Assembly: GCF_014212175.1 (NCBI RefSeq)
Contig: NZ_JACJVR010000038.1
Span: 16,352-80,351, forward strand
Length of the DNA stretch: 64,000 nucleotides
Reading direction: 5' to 3'
Source: Cohnella xylanilytica
GTDB lineage: Bacteria > Bacillota > Bacilli > Paenibacillales > Paenibacillaceae
Shown: positions 42,504 through 52,984 of the stretch, piece by piece
Position numbering within the stretch: position 1 is the first letter of the stretch
Layout: every line of letters begins with the position of its first letter
Notes under the pieces: model-generated
The model's input: the letters and a program-made list of their open reading frames with translations, nothing else
Told to the model about the DNA's origin: nothing
The model's database searches: none
Program-made: the position numbers and the translations under genes

Positions 42504-44798
42504 TTATTCGCCGTTCCCCCTTGTCAGCTCTTCATTCAATTGCTCCAGGATCCGATCAAGCTGTTCCTCGGACATGGAGCCGCCTCCGAACGAGATCAAG
42601 GCGCGCAATGGCATATATTTGACGATCGCCTCCATCATGTCCGCGAACCCTTCGGCATCTTCTCCGGAGCCGCCGCCTAGCGGGTTGCCCTCCTTCAGAA
42701 TTCGCGCCATGATCGGCCGCGTCGCCGGATCGGCCAGTAAATCTCCGACGGTCGAATTGCGGGTCGCCTTCTTCCAAGCGGTCGTTGTGGATTCGACGCG
42801 AACCGTATCCGTCAAGACGATGTCTCGCGACGACTTGCCGATCATGATCTCGAACTCGCCCGTCTCGACGCGCCAGTCGTTCAGCTCGACGTCGTAATAG
42901 GCGAACGACCGCTTATCGAGCGAGAAGGTTACCGTCTTCCGCTCGCCCGGCGCAAGCTCCGCCTTCGCGAAGCCTTTCAGTTCTTTGACGGGCCGGATTG
43001 CCGTGCTCTCCACATCGCCGACATAAAGTTGAACGATTTCTTTCCCGGCGCGGTCTCCCGTGTTCTTCACCGTCACCTGAACGTCGAGCGTCTCGTCGTC
43101 CCGCATCTCCTTCTTCGAGATCGACAGCTCGGCATATTCGAAGGTCGTATAGCTGAGGCCGTGACCGAACGGGAAAAGCGGCTCAATCTTCTTCGTATCG
43201 TAATAGCGATAACCGACGAAAATGCCCTCCCGGTATTCCGCCCGGTCCCCTTCTCCGAAGTAAAACAGGGAAGACGGGTTATCCTCCAGCCGCTTCGGAA
43301 ACGTCTCGGCCAACTTCCCGCACGGATTCGCGTCTCCGAAGAGCAGGTCGGCTATCGCCCCTCCGAGCGCTTGGCCGCCCAGATACGCCTCGAGCACCGC
43401 CTTCGCGCTTCCGATCCAGGGCATCTCCACCGGCGAACCGTTGCTGAGCACGACGGCCAAATTCGGCTGCTCCGCGGCAATGGCTTGAATAAGTTCGATC
43501 TGATTGGCCGGCAAGCGAAGATGGGTTCGGTCGTAACCCTCCGATTCGCAGCGGTCCGGCAATCCGACGAACAGGACGGCGACATCCGATTCGCTTGCGA
43601 TTCGAATCGCTTCTCGAACCTGCCGCGCATCCGATTCGTCGCTGTCGAGGTTATAGCCTTGCGCATAGAGAATACGGGCTTCGCTGCCGGTCTTCTTGGC
43701 GATCTCCTCCCGAATGTCGTCCAGCTTAGCAGGCTTGATATGAGAGCTGCCTCCCCCTTGGAATCGAGGCGTCGCGGCCAACGCTCCGATGACCGCAATA
43801 CGGCTGTCCTTGGATAGGGGAAGAAGGTTGTCCTCGTTCTTAAGAAGAACCATGCTCTCCCGCGCGATCGCTCTCGCTAGCCGGTGATGAGCCTCGGAAT
43901 CGTAGGTCGCGTTCGGCTTCTTGTTATCGACTGCCTTATAAATGATTCGCAGGATTCGCTCGACCGCCCGGTCCAGCTTCTCTTCGGGCAGCAGCCCTGC
44001 GCGAACGGCTTCGACGATTTTCCGATCGCCCGCTCCCCCGCTTGAAGGCATCTCGAGCTCGAGACCGGCGGCCAGACCGTCCGCGCGCTCGTTGACGGCT
44101 CCCCAGTCGGAGACGACGAAGCCTTCGTGCCCCCACTCTTCCTTCAAAATATCCGTCAACAAGTATTCATTCTCCGAAGCGAAAGTCCCGTTCACTTTGT
44201 TGTAAGCGCACATGACCGTCCATGGCTGAGCTTTCTTGACCGCTCCCTCGAAGCTCGCCAGATAAATCTCGCGCAGCGTCCGTTCGTCGACGACGGAGTC
44301 GGACGTCATTCGGCGATGCTCCTGATTGTTGGCCGCGAAGTGCTTGAGCGACGTACCGACCCCTTGGCTCTGAACGCCGAGGATATGGTGAGCGGCCATC
44401 TCGGAAGACAAGTACGGATCCTCCGAGAAATATTCGAAGTTCCTTCCGCACAGCGGCGAACGCTTGATGTTCGCTCCCGGGCCAAGCAGGATCGCCACGT
44501 CCTCGGCCTGGCACTCCTCGCCGAGCGCCTGCCCCATCTGCTCGATCAATTCGCGGTCCCATGAAGCGGCGACTCCCGCTGCCGAAGGGAAGCAAGTCGC
44601 CGGCACGCTGTCGAACAGACCGAGATGGTCGGCCCCCTCCTTCTGCTTCCGAAGGCCATGAGGCCCGTCGGTCACCATGACCGACGGAATGCCGAGCCTC
44701 TCGATCCCTTTGAGCCGCCAGAAGTCGAGTCCCGAACACATGCCCGCCTTCTCCTCCAGCGTCATTCGCGAGATCAAGCGTATCCAATCGCGTTCCAT
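42504..44798 (-). CDS. GH3 beta-glucosidase/beta-xylosidase
   Basis: Cytoplasmic exo-beta-glycosidase (764 aa) with no signal peptide. The N-terminal barrel contains [16 protein letters not shown], the substrate-binding [13 protein letters not shown] and the nucleophile Asp231 in [10 protein letters not shown]. The second domain carries [15 protein letters not shown] and [12 protein letters not shown], where the acid/base residue is expected near SEGYDR. A C-terminal Fn3-like domain ([23 protein letters not shown]) follows. The last 70 residues ([27 protein letters not shown]) are an extra helical tail found in some bacterial GH3 enzymes. GAGGAGGAGAGG precedes the ATG. It lies 31 bp after the transporter permease, pairing uptake with hydrolysis. 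Confidence 0.95.
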   Translation of the reverse strand: MERDWIRLISRMTLEEKAGMCSGLDFWRLKGIERLGIPSVMVTDGPHGLRKQKEGADHLGLFDSVPATCFPSAAGVAASWDRELIEQMGQALGEECQAEDVAILLGPGANIKRSPLCGRNFEYFSEDPYLSSEMAAHHILGVQSQGVGTSLKHFAANNQEHRRMTSDSVVDERTLREIYLASFEGAVKKAQPWTVMCAYNKVNGTFASENEYLLTDILKEEWGHEGFVVSDWGAVNERADGLAAGLELEMPSSGGAGDRKIVEAVRAGLLPEEKLDRAVERILRIIYKAVDNKKPNATYDSEAHHRLARAIARESMVLLKNEDNLLPLSKDSRIAVIGALAATPRFQGGGSSHIKPAKLDDIREEIAKKTGSEARILYAQGYNLDSDESDARQVREAIRIASESDVAVLFVGLPDRCESEGYDRTHLRLPANQIELIQAIAAEQPNLAVVLSNGSPVEMPWIGSAKAVLEAYLGGQALGGAIADLLFGDANPCGKLAETFPKRLEDNPSSLFYFGEGDRAEYREGIFVGYRYYDTKKIEPLFPFGHGLSYTTFEYAELSISKKEMRDDETLDVQVTVKNTGDRAGKEIVQLYVGDVESTAIRPVKELKGFAKAELAPGERKTVTFSLDKRSFAYYDVELNDWRVETGEFEIMIGKSSRDIVLTDTVRVESTTTAWKKATRNSTVGDLLADPATRPIMARILKEGNPLGGGSGEDAEGFADMMEAIVKYMPLRALISFGGGSMSEEQLDRILEQLNEELTRGNGE

Positions 44799-44829
44799 CG
44801 CCTCTCCTCCTCGTATCGTTATTCTCGGG

Positions 44830-45717
44830 TCACTTCACGGCGCCGATCGTAATGCCCTTGATGAAATATTTCTGGAAAAACGGATACACGATCAGAATCG
44901 GGAGAACCCCGACGACGGCGATCGCCATCCGCACGGACGAGCCCGGCAGCTCCGACATCGCTTCGCTTGCGGTGGAAGACAGATTGCTGTTGTTCGCGAG
45001 GAACTGAATATCCGAGATCATTCGGTTAAGGATGTTCTGGATGCTGAACAGCTTCGGATCGGTCACGTACGTCATCCCGTTAAACCAATCGTTCCAATAG
45101 AGAATCGCTTCGAACAAGCCGATCGTAGCCATAATGGGCATCGACAGGGGAAGGACGATTTTATAGAAGGCCTTGATCTCCCCCGCTCCATCGATTTGAG
45201 CCGCCTCGATCAGGGCGGGCGGAACCGAGGTGGCGAAGAACGTCCGGACCAGCATCACATAAAATCCGTTCATGAGCAGTCCCGGCACGATCAGCGCCCA
45301 GATCGTATTCTTGAGCTCGAACGCCTGCGTATAGATCAGATAAGTCGGGACGAGCCCCCCATTGAACAGGAGCGTGAAAAACACGAGGAAGGCCCAGAAA
45401 TGCTTCAGCGGAATATCTTGACGCGACATCGGATACGCAAGCATCGAGGTCATCGCCAGACTTGCCGCCGTGCCGACTACCGTAATGAAGACCGTTACGC
45501 CGTATGCGTGTCCGAGTTCGCCCCAATGCGTCCATAAATAATCGTAAGCCTTGCTGCTGAACTGTTGAGGGAAAAAGGAATAGCCGTGCTGAATGATGCT
45601 GCTCTCGCTGGATATCGACGCCATGAACAGAAGCACGAATGGGACGAGGCAAGCAATCGAAAATCCCATCAGGACGGAATGGGCGACCCATCTGACCCAT
45701 CTGCCGTCGTGCGCCAT
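44830..45717 (-). CDS. ABC transporter permease, LplC/YtcP type
   Basis: Inner-membrane permease (295 aa). The loop [22 protein letters not shown], the EAA loop [37 protein letters not shown] and the end [11 protein letters not shown] are diagnostic of the LplC group. GGAGGTGA lies 6 bases before the ATG. It follows the LplB-type permease by 16 bp. Confidence 0.94.
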   Translation of the reverse strand: MAHDGRWVRWVAHSVLMGFSIACLVPFVLLFMASISSESSIIQHGYSFFPQQFSSKAYDYLWTHWGELGHAYGVTVFITVVGTAASLAMTSMLAYPMSRQDIPLKHFWAFLVFFTLLFNGGLVPTYLIYTQAFELKNTIWALIVPGLLMNGFYVMLVRTFFATSVPPALIEAAQIDGAGEIKAFYKIVLPLSMPIMATIGLFEAILYWNDWFNGMTYVTDPKLFSIQNILNRMISDIQFLANNSNLSSTASEAMSELPGSSVRMAIAVVGVLPILIVYPFFQKYFIKGITIGAVK

Positions 45718-45733
45718 CGCCAGTCACCTCCGT

Positions 45734-46654
45734 CTAGAATAAAGCATTGTCTTTGCTGAATTTACGTACCGCGTAATTGGAGAGAATGACCAGAACAAAG
45801 CCGACGATCGATTGATAGACGCCTGCAGCCGACGACATCCCGATGTCGCCCAGGTTCATTAGAGCCCGATAAACATAAGTATCGATGACATTCGTCGTCT
45901 CCGATAAAATGCCCGAATCCATCGGTACCTGGTAGAACAGCCCGAAGTCGGAGTAGAAGATGCGGCCGATGGCCAGCAGCGTCATCATCGTGATCACCGG
46001 CGTGATCAGCGGCACCGTAATGGTGCGAATTTGTTGCCATTTCGACGCGCCGTCGAGAGTAGCCGCCTCGTAATACTCCGGGTCGATGCTGATGATCGAC
46101 GCCAAATAAACGACGCTCAAGTAACCGATGCCTTTCCAGACGTTCACGACGGTCAGGATATACGGCCAGTATTGTTTGCTGGAGTACCAGGAGATCTCCC
46201 CCGCCCCGAACAAAGGAAGAATGGATTTGTTGACGAGTCCCGTATCGCTGCTCAGCATCGCGAATACCAGATAGCTGACGATGACCATCGAGATCAAGTG
46301 GGGCAAAATGATGATGCTTTGGTAAAACCGTTGGAAAAATTTCTTCCGGATTTCGTTCAACAAGATCGCGAGGGCGAGGGCTCCGATCGTGTTCACGACG
46401 ATGAAGAATCCGTTATACAGAATGGTGTTGCGCGTAATGATGTAGGCATCCTTCGTCTTGAACAAATATTCGAAGTTCTTGAATCCGATCCAATCGCTGC
46501 CGAGTATCCCCTTCGAGAAATTGACGTCTTTGAAGGCGATGATCATCCCGAACATGGGCAGATAATTGTTCACGATCAAATAGGCGAGCCCGGGAAGCAT
46601 AAGCAGGAACAGCGGCGCGAACTTTTTCCACCGTCTGGCCGAGATGCCTGTCAT
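45734..46654 (-). CDS. ABC transporter permease, LplB type
   Basis: Inner-membrane permease (306 aa). APLFLLMLPGLAYLIVNNYLPMFGMIIAFKDVNFSKGILGSDWIGFKNFEYLFKT and the end RKFSKDNALF place it in the LplB group; the EAA loop is YEAATLDGASKWQQIRTITVP. Two start codons are possible: the ATG at 46660, which overlaps the stop of the binding-protein gene (ATGA), and the ATG at 46654, which is better spaced from AAGGA. I prefer 46654. Either way the gene is coupled to its binding protein. Confidence 0.93.
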   Translation of the reverse strand: MTGISARRWKKFAPLFLLMLPGLAYLIVNNYLPMFGMIIAFKDVNFSKGILGSDWIGFKNFEYLFKTKDAYIITRNTILYNGFFIVVNTIGALALAILLNEIRKKFFQRFYQSIIILPHLISMVIVSYLVFAMLSSDTGLVNKSILPLFGAGEISWYSSKQYWPYILTVVNVWKGIGYLSVVYLASIISIDPEYYEAATLDGASKWQQIRTITVPLITPVITMMTLLAIGRIFYSDFGLFYQVPMDSGILSETTNVIDTYVYRALMNLGDIGMSSAAGVYQSIVGFVLVILSNYAVRKFSKDNALF

Positions 46655-46656
46655 GT

Positions 46657-48177
46657 TCATTTTCCTTCCGTGCCTTTGGCGGCGGCCCAGGCATCCAATT
46701 GCTTCTGCTTCTCGGCGATGATCTTGTCGATCCCCGCATCCTTCAGCTTCGCGATGAATTCGGGGAGCATCTTGCCCGGATCCAGCGCCCCGCACTCAAG
46801 CGCGATCCGGTATTGGCTAAGGACGTTGCTGACGGCCGCATACTCCGTCTTCACCGGCGAAGAGTCGAACGTGAAGCCCAGCGCCTTGGACTTGATCGCT
46901 CCCGCGTTGAACTCCTTCATCTTCTCCCAGAGATGCTCGTCGTCCCCTTTGAATACATAAGACAGGAATTGATTGCCGAACAACCACCCTGTTCCGGCGT
47001 AGCCGACATTGCCTGCATTTACGCCTTGCGGGTAATCGATGACGTTATCCGATACTTTGACGTAATGTTTGCCTTCAATGCCCCAGTCGAGCAGATTGAC
47101 AACATCCTTGTCCGTATACATGAGATTCAAGAACTGCATGGCTTTCTCCGGGTTATCGGAATTCCTTGCGATTCCCCACATGATGTTGGTGACGGTGCTT
47201 GTCTTCGCGACCGGCGGAAGCATCTCGACGGATACGATCGGCGCGCCGCTTTGGCGGGATTCCTGTTCTACGAAGCCGGGCTTCATGACGGCGAGGCTTC
47301 CGGCTCCTTTGCCGGCTTTAATAATGTCGGACTTGGATTCCTTCACGGTAACCGCATCCTTCGCGATGTACCCCGCCAGGTACCACTCTCTCATTTTTTT
47401 CAAGTCGGCTGCGTATTCTTCCGTCTCGAACCAGTTCACTACTTTTAAGTCTTGCCCGTTATTAAGCAGAACGCCCATGTCGTCGCCGAGCGTGTCCCGC
47501 GTGCTGAACGAAGTCAGCGGAGAAGCGTTCGTCGCGTTGACCATCGGAATTTTGTTCGGCTCGTTGTCCTTAATCGTCTTGAGAATCGGCTCCACATCGT
47601 CCAAGGTTTTCACTTGGCTCAGATCGATGTTGTACTTGTCGGCGAGGTCTTTGGTCATGTAGAACCCGTAGCTTTGCGCCAAATCGCGGATGGTCGGGAC
47701 GCCGTAGGTTTTGCCGTCGATCTGAGCCGCGTTCGCGTAATCCGGTCCGAGCGCTTCCACGATCCCTTCGCCTTGGTTGGAGAGCAAATCATCCAATTGG
47801 ACCAATTGGCCTTTGGCGACTTGATTCGCATACGTGGTGCCGAGCAGCGGCATCAAGTCAAGCTTCTCGTTGCTCGTCAACATGAGGTTGATCTGGTTTT
47901 GCCAGGCGCTCATGCTGATCGGCAGCAGCTTTACGGTCGCGTTGATCTTCGTTTTTGTGATTTTGTTGAGCTCCTGCTCGATGAGCAGCTGGTCCTTCGG
48001 CACGCTGCCGAGCGAGAAATAGGCCACCGTCAGTTCGTAAGACTTCCCTCCGTCGTCGCCGGAAGCGCCGGATGAAGCGCTTCCCGACGGGCTGCTATTC
48101 CCGTTGCTTGATCCGCATGCGGCAAGCGGAAGCATCATGGCAACCACGGCGCTGAGCATAATCATCTTGCGTTTCAT
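46657..48177 (-). CDS. Extracellular sugar-binding lipoprotein, LplA type
   Basis: Binding protein (506 aa). The signal KRKMIMLSAVVAMMLPLAAC ends in the lipobox Cys near residue 21 and is followed by a Ser/Gly-rich linker. Family features are INATVKLLPISMSAWQNQINLMLTSNEKLDLMPLLGTTYANQVAKGQLVQLDDLLSNQGEGI, IDGKTYGVPTIRDLAQSYGFYM and LGFTFDSSPVKTEYAAVSNVLSQYRIALECG. It begins the LplABC-GH3-GH2 gene series and follows the YesMN pair after 151 bp, which probably holds a regulated promoter. The substrate is probably a beta-linked oligosaccharide, judging by GH3 and GH2. Confidence 0.94.
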   Translation of the reverse strand: MKRKMIMLSAVVAMMLPLAACGSSNGNSSPSGSASSGASGDDGGKSYELTVAYFSLGSVPKDQLLIEQELNKITKTKINATVKLLPISMSAWQNQINLMLTSNEKLDLMPLLGTTYANQVAKGQLVQLDDLLSNQGEGIVEALGPDYANAAQIDGKTYGVPTIRDLAQSYGFYMTKDLADKYNIDLSQVKTLDDVEPILKTIKDNEPNKIPMVNATNASPLTSFSTRDTLGDDMGVLLNNGQDLKVVNWFETEEYAADLKKMREWYLAGYIAKDAVTVKESKSDIIKAGKGAGSLAVMKPGFVEQESRQSGAPIVSVEMLPPVAKTSTVTNIMWGIARNSDNPEKAMQFLNLMYTDKDVVNLLDWGIEGKHYVKVSDNVIDYPQGVNAGNVGYAGTGWLFGNQFLSYVFKGDDEHLWEKMKEFNAGAIKSKALGFTFDSSPVKTEYAAVSNVLSQYRIALECGALDPGKMLPEFIAKLKDAGIDKIIAEKQKQLDAWAAAKGTEGK

Positions 48178-48328
48178 GTTGACCCCTCGTTTCGTTGGAA
48201 TAAGCCGGGCGCGAATCGATGAGTCCGAGCGCTCTCGCAGTTCCCGTCTCTGTATTTAGTTTAGAACTTCGACGGCAAGCCCAACTACCAAGATGTCGAC
48301 TTCCGGATGTCACATCGTCGACTATTCG

Positions 48329-49942
48329 TCAACGGCCGGTTCGTCCGCCCGAACCGGCCTGCTCCTCATGCCGGAATTCGAGCGGGCTTCGGTTCGCGTG
48401 CTTCTTGAAAATACGGGCAAAATGCGAAAAATTCGAGAACCCGACCTGGCTCGCGACCGCGTGTACCGGAAGATCGGTCTTGCTGAGCAATTGCCGAGCG
48501 ACGGCCATTCGCTCCCGAACGACATATTCCGTGACGGATACTCCCGTCTCCTTTTTAAATATCCGGTCCAAGTAGTCGGGGTTCAAATACACATGTCTGG
48601 CGATATCGTCCCGCGTCAACGGTTTGTCCAGATTCTGGACAATGTAGGCTGCCGTTCGGTCGACTACCGAACCGGAGCGTTCGACCGACCGAACGTATTC
48701 CGTCGCTTTGGCGATGATATGCCGGCTCCAATCGATCATCTCTCTGACCGAATGGGAGGCTCGCAGCGACAACTCCACGGACTCGTCGTCGCTGAATAAC
48801 TGGCGGGCTTGAATGCCTTTGGCATGCAGCAAGGAATACACCATCTGCAGGAAATCATGATGGAACTGATGCAGCCGCTTCGCGTCTAAGCTCGTGGCAT
48901 GGGCAAAAAAAGCAGCCACTTCCGCCGACAATTTCTCATGGGCGCCTTCCGACAGCAAAACGGACCACACCGGAAGCTCCGGCTCATGGGGAGAGGCTTG
49001 CGTCGCTCCCGGCCCGTCCAACAGAAGAACCAAATTGTCGAATGCAACGTTGTTACGGTCCAGCGACAACAGTTGATCGGTCATGGCCGGCAATTCGTAA
49101 TCATGGGCCGGTCGGCCGACATAACCGCTTAAATCGCAATAGAAATAGCGATTGCATTCGCTAATGAAGGACTCGCAACTTTGCACCAACCGTTGCGATT
49201 CGGGCTCCCCCCATCTCTCGAACGACAATATCGCGAGCAAGCTGCCTTTGCCTATGGGAAGGAGCTGCCCGTAGACGCCCAACTTCAGCAGCAGTTCCTC
49301 CGCGGAATTGCGAAGCGCATATTCGAGGATGATCTCATCCCTCTTGTTCAAGGTCTTGTGCCACCGTTTCACTGCGATTAATACCGAAACGAAGATCATT
49401 CTCTCCGGATAAGGGATGTTGCGCTCCTCCGCGGCTTGGCGGATCGCTTCCGGACGGGACGGAATGGTGCGATTCAAGATGTCCAGCCAGAATCTTTCGA
49501 TGAGCAGCGGCTGATGCTGAATCCAATACTGGCCGTATTGGCTGTACTCCGATTTCTTGTTCTCTTTCGCCTTCTTTGCTATGGCGTTGGCGATGACATC
49601 CTCGAGCTCCGGAATCGGAATCGGCTTCAGCAGATAATCGAAGCTGCCGAGTTGGATCGCCTGCTTGGCGTATTGAAAGTCCGCGTGACACGTCAAGAAG
49701 ATCGACTCCGTATCCGGATAATGCTGCCGAACCCAGGCCAGAAGCTCGAGGCCGCTTCCCAATGGCATTTCGATATCGCACAGCATGATATCGATGGGAG
49801 AACTGCCTTCGAATCGTTCTTTCGCCTGTCGGATATCGTAAGCGGTCAGCACCTCGGAGATGCCGAGCTTGTCCCAGTCGACTGCCGCCTTGACGCCTTC
49901 CACCGCGTGAACTTCATCGTCTACGATCAGAAGCTTGGCCAT
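48329..49942 (-). CDS. YesN-type response regulator, receiver plus AraC domain
   Basis: A 537-aa regulator. The receiver has LLIVDDEVHAV, phospho-acceptor Asp in DIMLCDIEMPLGSG and Lys in YLLKPIPI. The AraC domain near 425-525 runs from AAYIVQNLDKPLTRDDIARHVYLNPDYLDRIFKKETG to GFSNFSHFARIFKKHANRSPLEFR. AGAGGAG precedes the ATG. It follows the kinase by 22 bp and precedes the LplABC-GH3-GH2 operon, its likely target. Confidence 0.94.
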   Translation of the reverse strand: MAKLLIVDDEVHAVEGVKAAVDWDKLGISEVLTAYDIRQAKERFEGSSPIDIMLCDIEMPLGSGLELLAWVRQHYPDTESIFLTCHADFQYAKQAIQLGSFDYLLKPIPIPELEDVIANAIAKKAKENKKSEYSQYGQYWIQHQPLLIERFWLDILNRTIPSRPEAIRQAAEERNIPYPERMIFVSVLIAVKRWHKTLNKRDEIILEYALRNSAEELLLKLGVYGQLLPIGKGSLLAILSFERWGEPESQRLVQSCESFISECNRYFYCDLSGYVGRPAHDYELPAMTDQLLSLDRNNVAFDNLVLLLDGPGATQASPHEPELPVWSVLLSEGAHEKLSAEVAAFFAHATSLDAKRLHQFHHDFLQMVYSLLHAKGIQARQLFSDDESVELSLRASHSVREMIDWSRHIIAKATEYVRSVERSGSVVDRTAAYIVQNLDKPLTRDDIARHVYLNPDYLDRIFKKETGVSVTEYVVRERMAVARQLLSKTDLPVHAVASQVGFSNFSHFARIFKKHANRSPLEFRHEEQAGSGGRTGR

Positions 49943-49964
49943 ATGCGCTAATTCTCCTCTCTGC

Positions 49965-51704
49965 TCATGATCTTGCCTGCAACGGTATCAGCATCTCGAT
50001 CAGCGCGCCTGAAGGCACGGCGTTCGAGACGAGCAAGCGGGCGTTGTCCGGGTACAACAGTCCGAGTCTTCGCTTCACGTTCCAAATCCCGATATGCTCG
50101 CCTTGTTCGTCCATGATCCTGTTCCCTGCGCGAATTTCGCTTAATACCTCCTCCGTGAAGCCAGTCCCCGTGTCCCGGATCGAGATTAGCAGCCGCGGCT
50201 CCGATTCGGATTCCTCCAGATCGATGCGGACGGTAATCCCGATATTCGCGTTGGCGTCTGCGGAGTGCTTGATCGAATTTTCGACGAATGTCTGAATGAC
50301 AAGCGGCGGAATCCGGGTATCCAGCAAATAATCGGGAGCCGACATCTCGAATGATAGTCGGTCGGGAAACCTGAGCTCTTGAATGCGGATATAATTGCGA
50401 ACGTGCCGGAGCTCGTCCTTCAGAGAGACGAACGTCAGATTGCTTTGGAACATGTAACGGAAGTACTGCACGAGATTCAGCGCCATCTCCTGGATCAACT
50501 CGCAATTCCGAACCAACGCCAGGTTGTATATGATGTTTAAGGCATTCATGTAAAAATGCGGATTGATCTGCAGCTGCAAGTGCTGCAGCTCCGCCTTCTG
50601 CTTGCTTAGCTGCTCTTCGTAGACGTTGATCCGAAGCTCCTGAACTTGCTGGATCATTCGGTTAAAGGTCTCGTTCACGAGCCGGAACTCGTCGGATGTC
50701 GGATACGGGTCGATGCGGGCGTTCAAATTCCCTTCGCCGATCCGCTTCATGGCCACCATAATCCGATTCAGCGGCCTGAGAACCATCTTTCGCAACAGCA
50801 ACAGGCACGCCGGAACCAAAATGATGGCTCCAATCGGAATCATCGAAGCGATTCGCCGCAAATACGGCAAATTCTCAAGGATCTGCTTGTTCGGAATAAG
50901 CGCTGCCAGACGGAAGTCGCCTTTGGTCGACTGTTCGCCCAGGACCAAGTAGGAGTTCTTATTTCCCGACAAATAATAATCCTGCATATTCCGGGATAGA
51001 TTAACCCCTTGCTCCTGCACCTCGTCGGCATACATCATCGGCTCTCCCTCGTTCGTCGTGAACAGCGAGAACCCGTTCTTGCCGAGATGAAGCAAGCTCA
51101 GGGGGAACGAAAGTCTCTCCATGTTTAACCAGGAGCCGACATAGGTGTCGCTTGTCTGAAGAACGCGGAACAAGTAATACTGGCTGCCGATTTTCTCGAC
51201 GTACCACTTTCTGTTTAACGATATCTCTCCGCTTTGAAGGTTGTCGATCAACCCTCGAATATAACCGCGTACCTCTTCCCTCTCCTGTACGCTCCCGGAT
51301 CCCTGGAATTCCTCCATGAAGTCTCGGTTCGGAAACGAATAGACAAACATGGAATCGACCGACTGGTAGGACGCAATGTCCGTTTTCATCCTGTTGTCCA
51401 GGCGAACTTTGGCCAAGGTGCGCGCATTTTCGGAGGCTTGGTACTTCATTTCTTGAAGATCCGGGTCGTTCACGATCAGGTTTGTCAGATACTTATCGAC
51501 ATCGTCCAGTTTGCTGTCGATTTGCGCCATGTACATCGTAATCAGGTTACGGTTGGATTCGGCAACTTGGTTGTGGACGACGCGAATCGCATAGTTGTTG
51601 TTGTATATGAGAAACGCTACGGTCGGCAACGTGATTGCCAACAGGCCGACAATGAGCTTGAAGCGAATCGAATTCCATGAGATCCGGCGAAATGGGCCTG
51701 CCAT
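49965..51704 (-). CDS. YesM-type sensor histidine kinase
   Basis: Membrane sensor kinase (579 aa). I chose the ATG at 51704 because AGGAAGG lies 9 bases before it; the ATG at 51713 abuts that site. Helix 1 is LIVGLLAITLPTVAFLIY, then an extracellular region of about 240 residues, helix 2 MIPIGAIILVPACLLLL and a HAMP segment (RPLNRIMVAMKRIGEGNLNARI). His383 is in QINPHFYMN; the N-box is FVENSIKHSAD and the G-box SIRDTGTGF. It heads the sensor/transporter/hydrolase cluster. Confidence 0.94.
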   Translation of the reverse strand: MAGPFRRISWNSIRFKLIVGLLAITLPTVAFLIYNNNYAIRVVHNQVAESNRNLITMYMAQIDSKLDDVDKYLTNLIVNDPDLQEMKYQASENARTLAKVRLDNRMKTDIASYQSVDSMFVYSFPNRDFMEEFQGSGSVQEREEVRGYIRGLIDNLQSGEISLNRKWYVEKIGSQYYLFRVLQTSDTYVGSWLNMERLSFPLSLLHLGKNGFSLFTTNEGEPMMYADEVQEQGVNLSRNMQDYYLSGNKNSYLVLGEQSTKGDFRLAALIPNKQILENLPYLRRIASMIPIGAIILVPACLLLLRKMVLRPLNRIMVAMKRIGEGNLNARIDPYPTSDEFRLVNETFNRMIQQVQELRINVYEEQLSKQKAELQHLQLQINPHFYMNALNIIYNLALVRNCELIQEMALNLVQYFRYMFQSNLTFVSLKDELRHVRNYIRIQELRFPDRLSFEMSAPDYLLDTRIPPLVIQTFVENSIKHSADANANIGITVRIDLEESESEPRLLISIRDTGTGFTEEVLSEIRAGNRIMDEQGEHIGIWNVKRRLGLLYPDNARLLVSNAVPSGALIEMLIPLQARS

Positions 51705-51843
51705 CGCGATCATCCTTCCTATGTGAACGGCCTATTATGCCTAGTATATCCTTATCCTAAAAAAATCGCCGGGTCGGGACTATCAGAATCTCGACTATTT
51801 CCTAACATGCGGTCGACTAATTCATATCTAATCGCTATATAAG

Positions 51844-51865
51844 AAAAACCCTTGCATCGCAAGGG
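51844..51865 (-). terminator. Orphan intrinsic terminator facing left
   Basis: CCCTTGC-ATC-GCAAGGG (51849-51865) with TTTTT following on the minus strand. No minus-strand gene ends here: the kinase starts to the left and only plus-strand remnants lie to the right. The stem matches that of the cellobiose phosphorylase terminator at 61148-61164 except in the loop. Confidence 0.65.
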
Positions 51866-51984
51866 TGTTCATCCTACTGGTATCGGTTATGTTGGCATTC
51901 GCGCTCACCGCTCTGTCGAGTCTGCTGCTGCGAAGAAAAGTATCGGGCATTCATATGATCGAATCCTTGAAAAGTGTAGAATAG
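51865..51984 (+). pseudogene. C-terminal remnant of an FtsX-type ABC transporter permease
   Basis: Forty codons from GTG to TAG encode FILLVSVMLAFALTALSSLL and then LRRKVSGIHMIESLKSVE, i.e. a membrane helix and a basic end. This is the typical C-terminus of FtsX/MacB/BceB-type permeases. No upstream part of such a gene exists; the fragment starts right at the orphan terminator. It is probably a deletion or insertion scar. It lies 46 bp upstream of the broken AAA gene on the same strand. The 51705-52030 gap holds nothing else. Confidence 0.65.
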
Positions 51985-52030
51985 TTAAGGAATGAATAGA
52001 TTGCTCAATACCGGAGGAAAGTCGCAGCAA

Positions 52031-52840
52031 ATGATTTATTTAAAAGCCTTCAAGTTGTCCCCTCATACAGTCGCAAATCCAAACGCATATCCTTACAATG
52101 TCTTTAAGAATAAAGCCGGTGAAACTTTTGTTTTCGATAAGATGACTGTTTTGTATGGCAACAACGGTTCCGGTAAATCAACGCTATTAAATTTAATCGC
52201 CAACAAGCTGGAGGTTAAGGGGAGTGAAGATCTTACTAATAAGGGCTATAATCGATATCCGGTAGATTATGCCATGGAATGTTCGTTTTTATTGGGTGAC
52301 CCTGCGAACGAAGGAGAGTCCGGTCGAATACCTCCTGACAGTCTGTACATCAAGAGCGAGGATATTTTATATGAGATCAAGAAGATTCAGCAGGAAACCG
52401 TTCTGAAGGAAGGATATCTGTATCAACACGCCAAATTAGGCTATACCAAAGAGCAGTTGGAAGCGCTGAAGCATTCGAGACAGATGCGCAAGCAAGTTGA
52501 AATCATGAAATTTGCAAATGAGAAATAATCCAACGGAGAAACCTCTATGCAAATATTCGATGAATATCTTGTCCCGAATGCTTTATACCTGCTTGATGAA
52601 CCGGAGACGTCGCTGTCTCCCCAAAACCAGATTCTATTGGCAGAAGAGATGAACAAATTGGCCAGATTTTTCGATTGTCAATTTATTGTAGCGACTCATT
52701 CGCCATTTATGCTGGGAACTCTAATGGCCAAGATCTATAATCTGGACACTCCCCAATTAAGAACTTGTCGATGGAATGAGCTTGAGAATGTGCGATTCTT
52801 CTATGACTTTTTCAATAAACGAAAGAATGAATTTGAATGA
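52031..52840 (+). pseudogene. AAA/ABC-type ATPase gene interrupted by one in-frame stop
   Basis: Both halves are in one frame. The first (from MIYLKAFKLSP) has Walker A GNNGSGKST at about 43-51 and ends at TAA 52526-52528. Directly after that stop the frame continues SNGETSMQIFDEYL, the ABC-like signature, then Walker B ALYLLDEPE and the H-loop IVATHSP, ending at 52840. A single nonsense codon therefore breaks a complete gene of about 270 codons. The ATG at 52031 follows GGAGG at a rather long distance; an ATG at 51992 is also in frame. Codon use is AT-richer than in the neighbours. It is a stand-alone ATPase of the kind found next to defence or efflux genes; its role is unknown. Readthrough or sequence error is possible. 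Confidence 0.8.
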
Positions 52841-52929
52841 GACAACACACAATCCTCATCAGGCGCTTTTTTTGTATAAAAAACGTCCTGAATTTCCCGC
52901 TCATTAAGGCAGAAAACGTTAAACGCCAA

Positions 52930-52962
52930 AAAAGCCCAAGCGGGGTTAGCGCTTGAGCTTTT
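52930..52962 (-). terminator. Terminator between convergent AAA and DUF5107 genes
   Basis: AAAAGCCCAAGCG (52930-52942) pairs with CGCTTGAGCTTTT (52950-52962) with one mismatch. T-runs flank both sides (TTTTTT on the minus strand), so it mainly ends the DUF5107 transcript. Confidence 0.85.
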
Positions 52963-52984
52963 GATCGTTTCTTCTCCGTACCTG

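Noticed and set aside
52547..52840. Separate small gene starting at ATG 52547
   Set aside because: The codons before it continue the ATPase frame (SNGETS) and no ribosome binding site fits, so it is the second part of a broken gene.
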